Shown: positions 1 through 6,681 of the stretch, piece after piece
How the letters are laid out: every line of letters starts with the position of its first letter
How positions within the stretch are numbered: position 1 is the first letter of the stretch
Source of the DNA: a bacterium
GTDB taxonomy: Bacteria; ARS69
Assembly: GCA_025774805.1 (NCBI GenBank)
Contig: JALGZR010000122.1
Span: 1-10,404, forward strand
Length of the DNA: 10,404 bases
Reading direction: 5' to 3'
Made by a program: the position numbers and the translations under genes
Notes under the pieces: generated by a model
Told to the model about the DNA's origin: nothing
The model's database searches: none
The model's input: only the letters and a program-made list of their open reading frames with translations

Positions 1-36
1 GCCGTTGCCCGGGCAGAGGCCGGTGAGACATGCGGA

Positions 37-777
37 CTAGGGGTCGATCACCTCGACGATCGCGGACGTATTGGCCGATTCGCCGCTCGCGATCGCGAAT
101 CGCGCTTCGACTCGTACGGGGCCTCGATAGAAGATCGGTCCGGGGCTGAACCTCGCGGTGATGTGTCCGTCATCGTCGGACGGGGTCAACGCCCGAAACC
201 GGCCGACGCCGGTCCCGAGGGAATCGGTGGCCGCCACCCGGACCTCCGTCCCGGGCGTCGGCGTGCCCGAGCTCCGCAGGAGAGCGACCATCAGTCCGAC
301 TTCGTCCGTCCAGCTCGCACCCACGGAGAACCGGTCGATCTCCATCTTGCCGCTCTCCGGGAGGGCGGGAACGAACTCGATCTCGTCCTCCACCCGGGCC
401 CCCAAGTATTCGGCGCTCACCGTCGCCACGCCGATCCGCGCTTCGCTTCGCAGGTGTACGTTGGCCCGGTCGTCCGGCCCGGCCGTCACGACGGCCTGGC
501 GATCCGTTCCCGACCCGAAGTAGCCCCGCGTCGTCCCGAAAGTGACCGCTCGGTTTTCGGCATCCGCCCCCGGCGGAATCCGGACCGACACGAGTGCGGT
601 CGAGGCGCCGTCCGCCGGGAGCCAGTTCTCCTCGACGCGGAAGCTGTCCTCGAGGGTCCTCTGGACATCGTTCAATCGCTCGTCGAAAGCGTCCGGATCG
701 AAGCACCCCGGGCTCAGGGACATGACGCAAGCCGCTCCCAGCCCGGCGACCGCTCGCGTCCGCCATCCGATGCTCAT
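37..777 (-). CDS. Predicted lipoprotein with invasin-type Ig-like repeats
   Basis: A 246-aa protein. Residues 1-25 form a lipoprotein-type signal: basic start, hydrophobic stretch, then LSPGC with Cys25 as the likely lipidated residue. The -3 position is Ser, so the lipobox is not canonical. Residues 53-137 resemble a bacterial Ig-like (Big_1/invasin) domain: an ADG-S-T-ALVSV opening, a central VTFGTTRGYFG strand, a D-D-x-A-x-V-x-L segment, then G-x-A-x-V and a closing EFVP. Residues 150-246 look like a second, more diverged beta-sandwich. The start at 777 is preferred over the in-frame ATG at 858 because the lipoprotein signal begins there, a GAGG lies 9 bases upstream, and its ATG overlaps the TGA of the preceding gene (ATGA, 774-777), implying translational coupling. 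It is the last gene of a three-gene envelope operon. The role is unknown; a surface or periplasmic scaffold is inferred. Confidence 0.78.
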   Translation of the reverse strand: MSIGWRTRAVAGLGAACVMSLSPGCFDPDAFDERLNDVQRTLEDSFRVEENWLPADGASTALVSVRIPPGADAENRAVTFGTTRGYFGSGTDRQAVVTAGPDDRANVHLRSEARIGVATVSAEYLGARVEDEIEFVPALPESGKMEIDRFSVGASWTDEVGLMVALLRSSGTPTPGTEVRVAATDSLGTGVGRFRALTPSDDDGHITARFSPGPIFYRGPVRVEARFAIASGESANTSAIVEVIDP

Positions 778-1136
778 CGATCGAACCTCAGTCGTGCCTT
801 CGTCACTTCCGGTACTCCCTCTCGATCTCTCCAGCGAATGGTCGCCGTGATGATGCACTCGTGACCCGGCCTCCCACCGCAGGCGATGAGATCGGAGGAA
901 TTCACGAACCGGGTGGAATCGGCCTGCAGGATCCCCTCGACCTCATACCAATGCACCGATTCGCCACCTCGCACGAAGCAACAGTTGCGGTCCGGTGAAA
1001 TCGAGTACTTGATCACGACGGGCCCCCTTCCGTGGCGGACGGAGCGAGCCTGAAAGTTCATCGTGACTCTCGTCGGGAGAGAAACGACACGGTCTCTACA
1101 CCTGATCCCAAGACGTTTGGTCACGACGATGCCCAT
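774..1136 (-). CDS. Hypothetical protein with a Cys-Cys pair
   Basis: A 120-aa protein I do not recognise. The ATG at 1136 has a GAGGTG ribosome-binding site that overlaps the last codons of the upstream gene, whose stop ends at 1146, so the spacer is only 9 bp. Its own stop overlaps the start of the downstream lipoprotein gene by 4 bp. The product has five cysteines (13, 52, 53, 86, 94); the pair at 52-53 sits in an SPDRNCCFVRGGE segment. The region from about residue 26 alternates polar and hydrophobic residues, suggesting a small beta domain. No signal peptide or membrane segment is visible from either Met1 or Met26. With exported neighbours on both sides, it is either a cytoplasmic or chaperone-like partner or carries an unrecognised export signal. 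The coupled position is the best evidence that it is real. Confidence 0.62.
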   Translation of the reverse strand: MGIVVTKRLGIRCRDRVVSLPTRVTMNFQARSVRHGRGPVVIKYSISPDRNCCFVRGGESVHWYEVEGILQADSTRFVNSSDLIACGGRPGHECIITATIRWRDREGVPEVTKARLRFDR

Positions 1137-1145
1137 TGATACACC

Positions 1146-3002
1146 TCACGATCCCCAAATCCAGTCGAACGCCTTGCCGACGACGTCCTTCACATCCGCG
1201 TCCAGTGACAGTCCGGCGTAACCATCCGCCGTGGGCTCGAAATCCGTTCCCTGTGGGTACGCCTTGTTCTCCTTGAAAAGAAGAACACCCCCGGACAGTC
1301 GAATGAAATCCATAATCCGATAGCCGCCTCCGACCAGAAGCCCCCGATTGGCCATCAGGTTCCTCCGACGGTTACCGTTGCCGTCATCGAAAGAGTCCTT
1401 CGTGATCCCCATGGTGAGCGACAACCGCTTGAGATCCCAGAGCGGGAAGTCTCCATCCCACGGCTTCCAGCTCTTGGACCACAGAGGCTTCAGAGGAACG
1501 GATCGATTGACGGGCACGAAGTACAGATTCAAGCCGAAGTAGGGCAGGGCCTCTTCGGATCGGACGCTGTAAGCCAAACCGAATTCGATGTTGGAATGCC
1601 GGTTCGCCGAGAGCTTGAGGCTGTCGGGATACGTGTCCTCTTGGACGAGAATCTGATACTGGGCGAGGGCGCCCATCTCTTCCGTCGCTTCGGCGATCAT
1701 GTTCTGCCGTTCACGAAGCAAGTTGCCCCGTACCTCGAATCTCGTCACCGCTTCCGCCAAGCTGAGTTGAAGCTCTCTCAGGTCGCCATCGACACGGGCC
1801 GCGGACCTGGATGCCGCTTCCGTGGCGGCCCCCCTGCTCTCATCCGAGGGGGAACGAATCCTCCCATCCGGAGTCAGACCGTGCAGGAGGCCACGCAGCG
1901 CCACGGTCTGAGCGAGAGATCTCTTGAGATTCGTGGTGCGAAGGTCCAGTTCATGCGGATCCCAGAGGGAGTGAATGCTCTCCTCGGGCGCAGCCGCATC
2001 ACTGCTCCCGGGCATCAGCGATTGCCGACCCCCGGCAACCAGTCCCGATCCGGCCGCCTCGAGGACTCCGATTGTCTCCAGCGGAATCGCAACTCCTCTC
2101 TCGTGGTCGCTGAGCCGATCCATGGACTCGATGAACTGGCGAAGGCCCCGCACGTCTTCGCTCTTTTCGCGAAGAGCGTTGAGTGCCCGTTCGACCCGCG
2201 GAATGGTCTCCTCGATCCCGATCCCCGACTGTCGGATCTCCTCTTGAATGTCGAGGATTGACTCGAGGGGGCGCTCGAGTTGAGGTTCCAAGGCGTTGCA
2301 GAACGCCTTCGAGATCACCGCAGACGTGTCGGCTCTCGTTCCGAGGGTGCCGGGTTTCAGGGTCGTCTTGTCGGCGATCGCGACCGGTGTGGCGCCCGCC
2401 GATCTGCCCTCGGAGAGAATCGCGAACAGCTCCTCGCATGCTCGCGGTACGAGTACTCTCCGAAACGCACTGTCATCCTGGGCATCCTGCAGCAGGCCGT
2501 CGAGCGCGGGATAGACCCGGCTGCGGAGAGCCTCGATCTCCCCCTCCGTCGGCTCCCTCGTGACCTCGAACTTGAATTCGTACCATTTGTTGGGCTTCAG
2601 CGCCGGAAACGTGATCGAGAACTCCGTGGCGTCCGACGATACTCCCGGAATCGACCGCCAAATGCCCGCGAGTTCCCAGTCTTCTGCTGCCTTCTCCCCG
2701 TCCTGAGGCTCACCCTTCTTCTCGTTCTTCTCTTTCCCCTTCTTCTCGTCCCTCTTCTCGTCGGTCCTTCTGTACCAGGCTTCGATCATTTGGACCTGCG
2801 CGTCACGCGGCCCCTTGACGAGGAAGCGCTGATCGAAGGGAAGGGATTCCCGAAACGTCGCCGAACCCAGATCCACGTGCACGACCGGAGGGGCGGCACG
2901 GACGATCGTCGGTAGCGACAGCAGGACGATGATGAGGGCGATCGCGTGGGTCCGGAGGGCTTGGCGGGAGGCCGGGTCGATCCGGATCGGGTTGCACGTC
3001 AT
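1146..3002 (-). CDS. Exported protein with predicted C-terminal outer-membrane barrel
   Basis: A 618-aa protein. Residues 1-36 are a Sec signal peptide with hydrophobic core 20-34 and a likely cut at IVRA/AP. Residues 38-160 look like one or two beta-sandwich (FN3-like) modules with a KWYEFKFEV strand, interrupted at 80-108 by a Lys/Glu-rich, low-complexity linker. Residues 165-455 are largely helical, with heptad-like stretches around 240-300 and 405-445, probably coiled coil. From about 465 to the end there are alternating amphipathic strands (N-I-E-F-G-L-A-Y, Y-F-G-L-N-L-Y-F, L-V-G-G-G-Y-R) and a Gly-Leu-Ser-Leu-Asp-Ala-Asp tail, as in outer-membrane barrels. The ATG at 3002 is chosen over the longer open frame (GTG at 3317) because the signal peptide starts there and GGAGG lies 7 bases upstream; the upstream part of that frame encodes an unrelated HPF remnant. 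It is first of three coupled genes. Its function is not known. Confidence 0.75.
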   Translation of the reverse strand: MTCNPIRIDPASRQALRTHAIALIIVLLSLPTIVRAAPPVVHVDLGSATFRESLPFDQRFLVKGPRDAQVQMIEAWYRRTDEKRDEKKGKEKNEKKGEPQDGEKAAEDWELAGIWRSIPGVSSDATEFSITFPALKPNKWYEFKFEVTREPTEGEIEALRSRVYPALDGLLQDAQDDSAFRRVLVPRACEELFAILSEGRSAGATPVAIADKTTLKPGTLGTRADTSAVISKAFCNALEPQLERPLESILDIQEEIRQSGIGIEETIPRVERALNALREKSEDVRGLRQFIESMDRLSDHERGVAIPLETIGVLEAAGSGLVAGGRQSLMPGSSDAAAPEESIHSLWDPHELDLRTTNLKRSLAQTVALRGLLHGLTPDGRIRSPSDESRGAATEAASRSAARVDGDLRELQLSLAEAVTRFEVRGNLLRERQNMIAEATEEMGALAQYQILVQEDTYPDSLKLSANRHSNIEFGLAYSVRSEEALPYFGLNLYFVPVNRSVPLKPLWSKSWKPWDGDFPLWDLKRLSLTMGITKDSFDDGNGNRRRNLMANRGLLVGGGYRIMDFIRLSGGVLLFKENKAYPQGTDFEPTADGYAGLSLDADVKDVVGKAFDWIWGS

Positions 3003-3145
3003 CGGCGTCCTCCAGCGGAGCCGGAGTGAGTACGCGCGAGCAGAGATGCAGTGGGTGGATGGTCGCTCGACCGAAGCCCGACGAGACAGGTTACGGCACC
3101 CGCGACCGGTCTGGGGACGCAACCTAGCGGATCCCCGAGGCGATC

Positions 3146-3486
3146 TCAACCGATGAAGATGCCACCCCTCAACGATTGCATCTTCGCGACCTCGCAGCTT
3201 CAGTCTCCGGAGCCGTCGCTGGAGGGTCTTCACCGCATCGTCGATGGCCACGAACGGGATCTTCCGGCTCTTGCGGACCCGGAGCACGTCCGACGGGACA
3301 CGGAGATTCATCGTCACCGGGTAAAACCTATGCGCGCGGTGGATTGAGAATCACTTGCAGGTGCACGGCGTCCGTCGGGAGGTTCTCCAGGAGCCGTTCC
3401 AGCTTCGACATCCGGCGTTGGATCTCCTCGGTCTTCGGAGCGCTCGGTTCTCCGATCCGTTTCACGACCTTCCACTTGAGGGACAT
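3146..3486 (-). pseudogene. HPF/RaiA-like ribosome-associated protein gene, frameshifted
   Basis: The start at 3486 has a strong GGGAGGAAG ribosome-binding site 5 bases upstream. The first frame encodes 52 residues (MSLKWKVVKRIG ... LERLLENLPTDAVHLQVILNPPRA) and stops at TAG 3328-3330. Immediately past that stop, the frame shifted by one base continues the same type of protein: R-F-Y-P-V-T-M-N-L-R-V-P-S-D-V-L, then FVAIDDAVKTLQRRLRRLK. This order (a helix with K-L-E-R-x-L, a lhV-x-L strand, an F/Y-x-V-x-L-x-L-x-V-P strand, then A-x-D-x-A-x-x-x-L-x-R-x-L-R) fits the S30EA/HPF ribosome-hibernation family, normally about 100 residues. One base too many near 3330-3336 explains the break. The shifted frame has no stop and runs into the next gene, so the left end is approximate; I placed it at a TGA (3146-3148) in the third frame. 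HPF proteins bind 30S ribosomes under stress. Family assignment is fairly sure; whether the gene is dead or mis-sequenced is open. Confidence 0.62.
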
Positions 3487-3545
3487 GGCTCTTCCTCCCG
3501 GGACAGCAGGCACGAGGACGGGGCCCGACTTCCTGGGGCGCCCCC

Positions 3546-3558
3546 CCGCACCGTGCGG
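3546..3558. repeat. 13-bp perfect dyad CCGCAC-c-GTGCGG
   Basis: Two 6-bp arms (3546-3551 and 3553-3558) flank a single central C, about 60 bp upstream of the HPF-like start codon. Its size and symmetry fit a small operator, but it lies in very GC-rich DNA where such dyads also arise by chance. Confidence 0.3.
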
Positions 3559-3725
3559 CGATGCCCCGACCCGCGGACCGGGTCCAGGGGCCGAGCGCCG
3601 TCTCGGGATCGGGTGCGGAGGGGTTTCCCGAGCTCGGGGACCGCTCGATTCCGAGCCGGTGGCCCGCCCTCCGGAGCTCACGGGCCCGTAGATTCCGGGC
3701 CAAACCCAGGTTTCTCATGCAGATA

Positions 3726-3791
3726 CTGCCAGTGTGGCGTGGAATTGTCCGGATGGCTCTGTCAGAAGATCCCATATCTGCCACATTGGCG
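3726..3791. promoter_or_regulatory. Two matching dyads CTGCCA-N3-TGGCG, 52 bp apart
   Basis: CTGCCA-GTG-TGGCG lies at 3726-3739 and CTGCCA-CAT-TGGCG at 3778-3791. Eleven of the 14 bases are identical and only the three central bases differ. Start-to-start spacing is 52 bp, close to five helical turns, so both sites face the same side of the DNA. Each is an imperfect palindrome (TGCCA/TGGCG). This is the arrangement expected for paired sites of a dimeric regulator acting on hsp20 or on the divergent HPF-like gene. The regulator is unknown and no binding family is claimed. Confidence 0.4.
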
Positions 3792-3798
3792 GATAGGG
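3771..3798 (+). repeat. Strong stem-loop upstream of hsp20
   Basis: Arms CCC(A)TATCTGCCA (3771-3783) and TGGCGGATAGGG (3787-3798) pair around a CAT loop. There is one bulged A (3774) and one T/G position (3779/3791) that becomes a U-G wobble only in plus-strand RNA. It contains the second CTGCCA-N3-TGGCG dyad. No T-run follows, so it is not an ordinary terminator. It is either an operator or structure in the hsp20 leader. Confidence 0.45.
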
Positions 3799-3840
3799 TT
3801 CTTCAGGGACCGGTATTCTCGACCTCACCAGCGTCCCACG

Positions 3841-3862
3841 CGATCTCAAGCCATTGAGATTG
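3841..3862 (+). repeat. Inverted repeat ATCTCAA-GCCA-TTGAGAT
   Basis: Perfect 7-bp arms at 3843-3849 and 3854-3860 enclose a 4-base loop; in RNA the stem extends to 9 bp with one G-U pair. It is one of several dyads in the hsp20 upstream region and has no following T-run. Operator or leader structure are both possible. Confidence 0.4.
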
Positions 3863-3961
3863 CAGGAGATGGAGCGCCGCCCGATTCCCCCGACCTTCGG
3901 GCACACCGCTTGCTCAATGGCACGGGTGGTTCGAGAGATTGTCGTTTCGCTCCGAACCCGC

Positions 3962-4035
3962 CTCCGGCAGCGGGCCGGAGCGTTCTCCAACACACTGCCG
4001 ACCCCGGAGATTTGGGGCCGGGGCGACCAAGGAGG
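3962..4035 (+). promoter_or_regulatory. hsp20 leader hairpin and possible ribosome-site occlusion
   Basis: CTCCGGC (3962-3968) and GCCGGAG (3974-3980) form a perfect 7-bp stem with a 5-base loop. The left side includes CCTCC (3961-3965), exactly complementary to the GGAGG of the hsp20 ribosome-binding site (4031-4035). The leader could therefore alternate between a local hairpin and a long-range helix that hides the ribosome-binding site. Small heat-shock genes in other bacteria are often controlled by RNA thermometers, which makes this worth recording, but five base pairs are weak evidence. Confidence 0.25.
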
Positions 4036-4042
4036 TTCCGAA

Positions 4043-4495
4043 ATGCAGTTGGTCCCTCATCGAGCCCAGGCACTCCGCTCTGTTTTCGGGCTGGGTCGTG
4101 AGTTCGAGCGCGCCCTCGACGAGCTGTTCGAAGGCCGCACGCGGAGCGGCGAGCTGGAGTACGGACAGTGGATTCCGACGGCGGACGTGAAGCAGACCGA
4201 CGATGCGGTCGAGGTCTGGATGGATCTCCCCGGAATGTCGAAGGACGAAGTCGACATCCTCGTCGAGGGGAATCGTCTTTCGATCAAGGGCGAGCGGAAG
4301 CGTGAGAAGTCCGAGGAAGGAGAGAACTGGTACATCAACGAGCGGTTCTTCGGCACGTTTCACCGCACGTTCGTCCTTCCCGCAGAGCTCGATCCGTCCA
4401 AGGCGGCCGCGTCCTATCGCGAGGGCGTCCTTCACATCTCGATCCCGAAGCTGGAGGAGGCCAAGCCGCGCCGGCTGCAGATCAAGGCCGGCTGA
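4043..4495 (+). CDS. Small heat-shock protein, Hsp20 / alpha-crystallin family
   Basis: A 150-aa ATP-independent holdase that binds unfolding proteins and keeps them ready for refolding by DnaK-type chaperones. The alpha-crystallin domain spans about residues 44-140: it opens W-I-P-T-A-D-V, has V-W-M-D-L-P-G-M-S-K-D-E-V-D-I (58-72) and N-R-L-S-I-K-G-E-R (77-85), and contains the family signature A-x-Y-x-x-G-V-L-H-I-S-I-P (123-135). The C-terminal L-Q-I (145-147) matches the I/L-x-I oligomerisation motif. The amphipathic N-terminal arm (1-40) is of usual length. The ATG at 4043 is preferred over the in-frame ATG at 3854 because AAGGAGG sits 7 bases upstream and family homology begins there. 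It is followed after 137 bp by a J-domain gene in the same direction, a sensible holdase plus co-chaperone pairing. Confidence 0.95.
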   Translation: MQLVPHRAQALRSVFGLGREFERALDELFEGRTRSGELEYGQWIPTADVKQTDDAVEVWMDLPGMSKDEVDILVEGNRLSIKGERKREKSEEGENWYINERFFGTFHRTFVLPAELDPSKAAASYREGVLHISIPKLEEAKPRRLQIKAG

Positions 4496-4632
4496 GCCGG
4501 GGATCGCGATGAATCGTCGCCGGGGTCACCCGCCGAGGGCGGCCCCGGCTCCGTTCGATGGGCCGGACGACCCTCTTCGTCGCCCTGCGGAAGAGCTGAT
4601 CCGGATCGTCCTGGTCAGGGGGGCGCACCGGC

Positions 4633-5100
4633 ATGAAAGACTACTACCTGATATTGGGGGTCCGGCGGGACGAGCCGGTCGAGGGGATCCGGGCGGCGTA
4701 CCGCCGGCTGGCGAAGACACACCATCCCGATCGGGCGGGGCCGGAGGGAGCGGCCGAGTTTCGCCACATCACCGACGCCTACCACGCGCTGTCCAATCCC
4801 GAGGAGCGGCGACAATACGACCGGCGACTCCGTGAGCGGGAGACGCCGGTCCGCCGGTCGTCTCCCGTCCGGGCCCGGGCGCCGTCGCAGGGGCCGGCCG
4901 CCTCGCACTGGGATCTGATCCTCTCTCCCGCGGAGGCGGCGTTCGGCTGTTCGTTCCTCCTTCGGGTGGAGGAGCCGGGAACCCGCGCTCCCCGCGCCTT
5001 CCGTGTGCGGGTCCCTCCCGGGACACCTCCGGGCAGCCTGCTGGAGATCGCCGTCTCGGAGACGAGCCGCCTCGTGATTCACGTGGACGTGAGCGGTTGA
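4633..5100 (+). CDS. Short J-domain co-chaperone with DnaJ C-terminal segment I
   Basis: A 155-aa protein. Residues 1-68 form a J domain: D-Y-Y-L-I-L-G-V opening, A-A-Y-R-R-L-A-K helix II, the catalytic H-P-D (31-33) that stimulates DnaK ATPase, then F-R-H-I-T-D-A-Y-H-A-L-S and R-R-Q-Y-D. A basic Arg/Pro-rich linker (70-92) leads into residues 94-139, which match the start of DnaJ C-terminal domain I (D-L-I-L-S-P-A-E-A-A-F-G-C, then V-x-V-P-P-G-T-P-P-G-S). The Gly/Phe region, zinc finger and domain II of full DnaJ (about 370 aa) are absent. The stop is clean and the short form looks natural rather than broken. The ribosome-binding site is a weak G-rich run about 10 bases upstream. It follows hsp20 in the same direction and converges on the next gene with a 13-bp gap. 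A specialised partner of a chromosomal DnaK is inferred. Confidence 0.9.
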   Translation: MKDYYLILGVRRDEPVEGIRAAYRRLAKTHHPDRAGPEGAAEFRHITDAYHALSNPEERRQYDRRLRERETPVRRSSPVRARAPSQGPAASHWDLILSPAEAAFGCSFLLRVEEPGTRAPRAFRVRVPPGTPPGSLLEIAVSETSRLVIHVDVSG

Positions 5101-5113
5101 GCGCCCTCTCCTG

Positions 5114-6583
5114 TCACCGGATGAGCACGAGCTTCCGGTCCGCTCTGCGCTCAGCCGCGTGTGCACGCACGAAGTAGACGCCCGAAGCCGTCCGTAGACC
5201 CGTGTCATCACGGCCGTCCCACCGCAGCGTGTGCTGGCCGGCCCCCAGCGCCGCGTCTTCCAGGATGGTCCGCACATGGCGACCCCGGGCATCCACGATG
5301 GTCACGTTCGTTCGGGCCGGCGCGGACAGATCGAAGCCGATTGTCGTGTTGGGATTGAACGGATTGGGGTAGACCGCCAGCGACCGTTCCAGCGCGGATC
5401 CGGGCCCGGTCACGGACGTGGGGCCATCGGATCCCTCGGCAAGGAGTAGCAGCATGTCGTCGCCGCCCGCCCCGAACGAGTCGGTCGTGCCGGCGAAGGC
5501 GTAGTCGCCGGACGGTGTCTCGGCAATCGCCCGGCAGATCTCTCGACCCGGGCCTCCGTAGAGACGCTCCCAGAGCGCATTGCCCGCCGCGTCGGTCTTG
5601 CCCACGTACATCTGGTACGCGCCGTCATCGTAGTTCCAGGTGTTGCCGCCCACCAGGAAACCCCCGTCGCTGGTGGGAACGACCGCCTCCGCATGGTCTC
5701 CCGTGACCGTGTTGAAGCGATGCAACCAGACGAGGCTTCCGTTCGGGTCGGTTCGCCAGATCGTCATGGCATAGGCGCTCGGGCCCGCCAGGGCGAAGCC
5801 GTCCTCCGGCGCGAGCGTGATGTCGTAGGCGCGATCGTAGTCGCTGTGATCGAAGGTCCGGGTCCAGAGCAGGTCCCCCGTGCCGTTGAACGCGGCCATT
5901 TCCGCATCGTAGGAGGGGAAGGTGACGCCGTCCCCGCTGTAGCCGGACGCCACGAAGTCCCCGGAGGCCGTCTCCACCAGACCGGTCAGATTGTCGAACC
6001 CGCGACCATCGAGCGCGACCGCATTCTGCCACAGCAGCGTGCCCGCGTCGTCTACGCGCACGATCCAGGCCGCGTGGCCGCCCGGTCCGATGGAGGTGGT
6101 GACGCCGGCCATGGCGAAGCCGCCGCCGGCGCACTCGACGACATCGAAGAACTCGTCCTTCCCCGAACCGCCGTAGGTCTCTTGCCACTGCTCCTGGCCG
6201 GCCGTGTCCACCTTGATCAGAAGGCCCTGCTTGGTGTTGTCGCTGCCGATGTTCTGATTGCCGGCGACGACGTACCCGTCGTCGGTCTGGATGACCGCGT
6301 AACCCACGTCGTTGGCGGCGCTGCCCAGGGGAGTGTCCCACTGGATGATTCCCGCCGCATCCAGCTTGACCAGATAGACGTCGGAGCCGCTGACGCCGAA
6401 GCTCTTGGTGAAGCCGGTGAGGATGAAGCCGCCATCCTCCGTGACCTTCGCGTCGAGTCCCCAATCCTGGGAGCTCCCGCCGTAGCTCTGCGACCAGAGC
6501 TCCTCACCCTCCGCGGAGAAGGCCGGATCGACAACCGAGGTCAGTACGAGCAGCATCGAGGAAACTCTTGTGAACCACCTCAT
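5114..6583 (-). CDS. Secreted seven-repeat beta-propeller with C-terminal sorting domain
   Basis: A 489-aa protein. Residues 1-24 are a Sec signal peptide (cut near AFSA/EG). Residues 29-385 hold seven repeats of about 50 residues, each opening near a Trp (30, 82, 133, 185, 240, 286, 338) and following a pattern of W-x-x-x-Y-G-G, a D/A-rich turn, D-G-G-F-x-L-A-G, G-x-D-x-x-L-x-K-x-D, and A-G-x-x-x-W. Seven such units fit a beta-propeller. Residues 400-489 are a FlgD-Ig-like / type IX-type tail: VYPNPFNPNT, a central DARGRHVRT, W-D-G-R-D-D-T-G, A-S-G-V-Y-F-V-R and a terminal K-L-V-L-I-R. Tails of this kind direct export to the surface in FCB bacteria. The ATG at 6583 is chosen over the in-frame start at 6619 because GGGAGG precedes it and the signal peptide begins there. 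Ligand or enzymatic role cannot be told. Confidence 0.87.
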   Translation of the reverse strand: MRWFTRVSSMLLVLTSVVDPAFSAEGEELWSQSYGGSSQDWGLDAKVTEDGGFILTGFTKSFGVSGSDVYLVKLDAAGIIQWDTPLGSAANDVGYAVIQTDDGYVVAGNQNIGSDNTKQGLLIKVDTAGQEQWQETYGGSGKDEFFDVVECAGGGFAMAGVTTSIGPGGHAAWIVRVDDAGTLLWQNAVALDGRGFDNLTGLVETASGDFVASGYSGDGVTFPSYDAEMAAFNGTGDLLWTRTFDHSDYDRAYDITLAPEDGFALAGPSAYAMTIWRTDPNGSLVWLHRFNTVTGDHAEAVVPTSDGGFLVGGNTWNYDDGAYQMYVGKTDAAGNALWERLYGGPGREICRAIAETPSGDYAFAGTTDSFGAGGDDMLLLLAEGSDGPTSVTGPGSALERSLAVYPNPFNPNTTIGFDLSAPARTNVTIVDARGRHVRTILEDAALGAGQHTLRWDGRDDTGLRTASGVYFVRAHAAERRADRKLVLIR

Positions 6584-6615
6584 GTCGCCTCCCTTGCAGA
6601 TCCTGTCCACGGCGG

Positions 6616-6644
6616 ACAATACCGCCGCGGGGCTTACGCTACAA
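6616..6644 (-). promoter_or_regulatory. Possible promoter of the propeller gene
   Basis: On the minus strand TTGTAG (6639-6644) and TATTGT (6616-6621) are separated by exactly 17 bp. They match the sigma-70 -35 and -10 consensus at 3 and 4 of 6 positions. The inferred start of transcription is near 6608, giving a leader of about 25 bases. The spacing is good but the boxes are weak, and the gene could also be read through from the transporter 98 bp upstream. Confidence 0.28.
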
Positions 6645-6681
6645 CTCGACCTAGTGTGACTTCATGGGAGCATCCTCGCCC

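Larger units (their letters stand above)
3487..4042. other. Divergent intergenic region between HPF remnant and hsp20
   Basis: This 556-bp stretch has no convincing gene. Open frames on both strands here are Arg/Pro/Ser-rich, lack ribosome-binding sites, and look like by-products of high GC. The half next to the HPF start (3500-3700) is very GC-rich with a C7 run (3541-3547). The half next to hsp20 (3700-3960) is AT-richer and holds several inverted repeats, listed separately. I found no CIRCE element, no full sigma-54 site and no good -35/-10 pair; a stress promoter is expected here but cannot be placed. Confidence 0.7.

Noticed and set aside
1-36. Terminator after the lipoprotein gene, from the palindrome TGCCCGGGCA at 6-15
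   Set aside because: The palindrome has no loop and no T-run on either strand; too little sequence remains before the window edge.
1596-2261. Plus-strand 221-codon frame inside the barrel gene
   Set aside because: Antisense to a well-supported gene with signal peptide and coupled operon neighbours; no features of its own.
1146-3317. HPF remnant and barrel protein as one 723-residue fusion
   Set aside because: A signal peptide with its own GGAGG site starts at 3002, and an internal signal peptide behind a cytoplasmic ribosome-binding domain makes no biological sense.
3918-3934. Sigma-54 promoter starting TGGCACG upstream of hsp20
   Set aside because: The -24 half matches, but the required GC at the -12 position is not at the correct spacing.
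3938-3953. tRNA T-arm suggested by GGTTCGAGA near 3928-3936
   Set aside because: The flanking bases do not pair into a T-stem and no acceptor or anticodon arm is present.
3854-4042. N-terminal extension of Hsp20 from an earlier ATG
   Set aside because: No ribosome-binding site at 3854, no family homology in the extension, and an excellent site directly before 4043.
4509-4835. Small gene between hsp20 and the J-protein gene
   Set aside because: The frame starting at 4509 runs deep into the J-domain gene in another frame and has Arg/Pro-rich composition with no ribosome-binding site.
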